This document shows, piece after piece, positions 49,180-49,712 of a stretch of 49,712 nt of DNA. The notes below the pieces were generated by a model. It ran no database searches and had not been told where the DNA came from. It worked only from the letters and a program-made list of their open reading frames with translations. Both the position numbers and the translations under genes were made by a program. This DNA comes from a virus: positions 1 through 49,712 of the IMG/VR virus record IMGVR_UViG_3300031027_000021; one strand, written 5' to 3'. The stretch's first letter is position 1. Each line of letters begins with the position of its first letter.

Positions 49180-49537
49180 GGTGCAAGCATCTCCCTTCAC
49201 ACGCGCAGACGTGCTACTAGTGGCAAGCGGGATTGCACCTGGTGGGCCTTCCCGCGTCATGCCCTATATGGGCTGACCAAATGACCTTACACCAGGCATG
49301 GTAACGGTGCAAGTAACATATTCGTGATCACTTACGTGATATGTACTTGGTATGTTCTTATCATGTACTTGTTCTGTTCTCATTCTGTTACAATGGTGCT
49401 GGTACTCGCGGTAACGCAACCGAGGGGTGGGTATGGGGGGCACCATAGGTTGCATCGGCCCTCACACGTAACTTGGGTAACCTCTTTTGTTTTATAAAAA
49501 TATCAACTTTTTGGCGGGAATGTACGTACGATTATAC
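49180..49537. other. Intergenic control region before the early leftward genes
   Basis: Contains GTGATCAC (palindrome), a GCCC-ATATA-GGGC inverted repeat at about 49261-49273, two tandem 22-bp repeats (49341-49384) and an AT-rich segment (49491-49515). A minus-strand frame 49455-49264 (63 residues) has GAGG 4 bases before ATG but is poorly supported. No clear leftward promoter was found; TTGTGT-18-TATACT on the minus strand (about 49595-49560) is a weak candidate. Confidence 0.4.
49341..49384. repeat. Two abutting 22-bp imperfect direct repeats
   Basis: 49341-49362 and 49363-49384 match at 18 of 22 positions: both begin ATGTACTTG and share TGTTCT at the same offset. Tandem arrays like this are often protein-binding sites (operators or iterons). 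Confidence 0.7.
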
Positions 49538-49566
49538 TTGACATGGGTCGGGGGAAATAGTATAAT
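49538..49566 (+). promoter_or_regulatory. Perfect-consensus sigma70 promoter reading rightward across the genome ends
   Basis: TTGACA at 49538-49543, a 17-base spacer, and TATAAT at 49561-49566 match the bacterial sigma70 consensus exactly. It points right, through the 44-bp repeats, toward terS when the ends are joined. A second, weaker -35/-10 pair (TTGGCG, 16 bases, TATACT) overlaps it upstream. It is probably a strong promoter for the rightward structural operon, or for a leader RNA through the repeats. Confidence 0.85.
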
Positions 49567-49615
49567 AGGTTATAGAGAGAAGACACAAATAAGGTCTATA
49601 AAGAAGTTAACATTA

Positions 49616-49712
49616 ATTGTTAATCATTAAATGATAACATGATTTACAGTTACAAATAAAACATATTAGACTTCGTATGTTCAAGATTTACAGTTACAAA
49701 TAAGTACATTAG
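49616..49712. repeat. Right terminal repeat: one full copy of the 44-bp unit
   Basis: This 97-base end equals bases 1-69 joined to 158-185 of the left end, so it lacks exactly two 44-bp units (88 bases). The single full unit is 49641-49684. Because the ends match except for unit number, the record is a complete circle or a redundant linear molecule, and the true copy number of the unit is unknown or variable. Confidence 0.9.

Overview
The window looks like the complete genome of a strictly lytic, tailed phage of the podovirus type. The first 185 bases and the last 97 bases are the same sequence, differing only in how many copies of a 44-bp unit they hold (three full copies at the left, one at the right). 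The record is therefore a circle, or a molecule with terminal repeats, cut inside that repeat. There is no integrase, repressor, excisionase or phage RNA polymerase. Transcription must use host RNA polymerase, and near-perfect sigma70 promoters are visible. The virion genes are of the P22 type (portal, coat, gp4-, gp10- and gp14-like proteins), while replication is T7-like (family A polymerase, primase-helicase, endonuclease I). The host cannot be read directly. The terminase and tail-fibre N-terminus recall phages of Gram-negative, perhaps alphaproteobacterial, hosts; this is a weak inference.

Layout. Bases 1-23.7 kb are read rightward: terS, terL, a glucosaminidase-type lysis enzyme, portal, scaffold, coat, a terminator that sets coat apart, head-tail and tail proteins, a collagen-repeat fibre, ejection proteins ending in a 1765-residue polyvalent protein with two zinc-peptidase motifs, a holin-like protein, and tandem small genes. 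A bidirectional terminator at 23.7 kb separates this from everything to its right, which is read leftward. From 42.7 down to 23.7 kb the order of transcription is: a cluster of amidoligase, ATP-grasp and amidotransferase genes (36.8-42.7 kb); ThyX, HAD, phosphoesterase and small proteins; primase-helicase, polymerase, SSB flanked by two HNH genes, a Cas4-like nuclease, endonuclease I and a 3'-5' exonuclease; then small nucleotide-metabolism genes and a class II ribonucleotide reductase. From 49.2 down to 42.9 kb lies a more G+C-rich module of small orphan genes with a tRNA-Tyr, a tRNA-like mini-structure and many hairpins; its position suggests an early, host-takeover role.

Main points of interest. 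(1) The reductase gene is split by a 223-nt group I intron inserted inside the codon of the catalytic thiyl-radical cysteine; exon frames, the G.U splice pair, the internal guide and P7 can all be read. (2) ThyX, a 69-residue protein and probably DNA polymerase have no ATG, GTG or TTG at their natural N-terminus and appear to start at CTG, two of them behind ideal Shine-Dalgarno sequences. (3) A 6-kb operon encodes two different amidoligase families, an ATP-grasp ligase, a class II and a class I glutamine amidotransferase and two orphan proteins, in effect a small peptide- or amide-bond-forming pathway of unknown product. (4) A 51-nt element has an exact acceptor stem plus T-arm but no D or anticodon arm, resembling a minimal RNase P substrate.

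Limits: all calls are from reading the sequence; no searches were run. Family names rest on recognised motifs and gene order.
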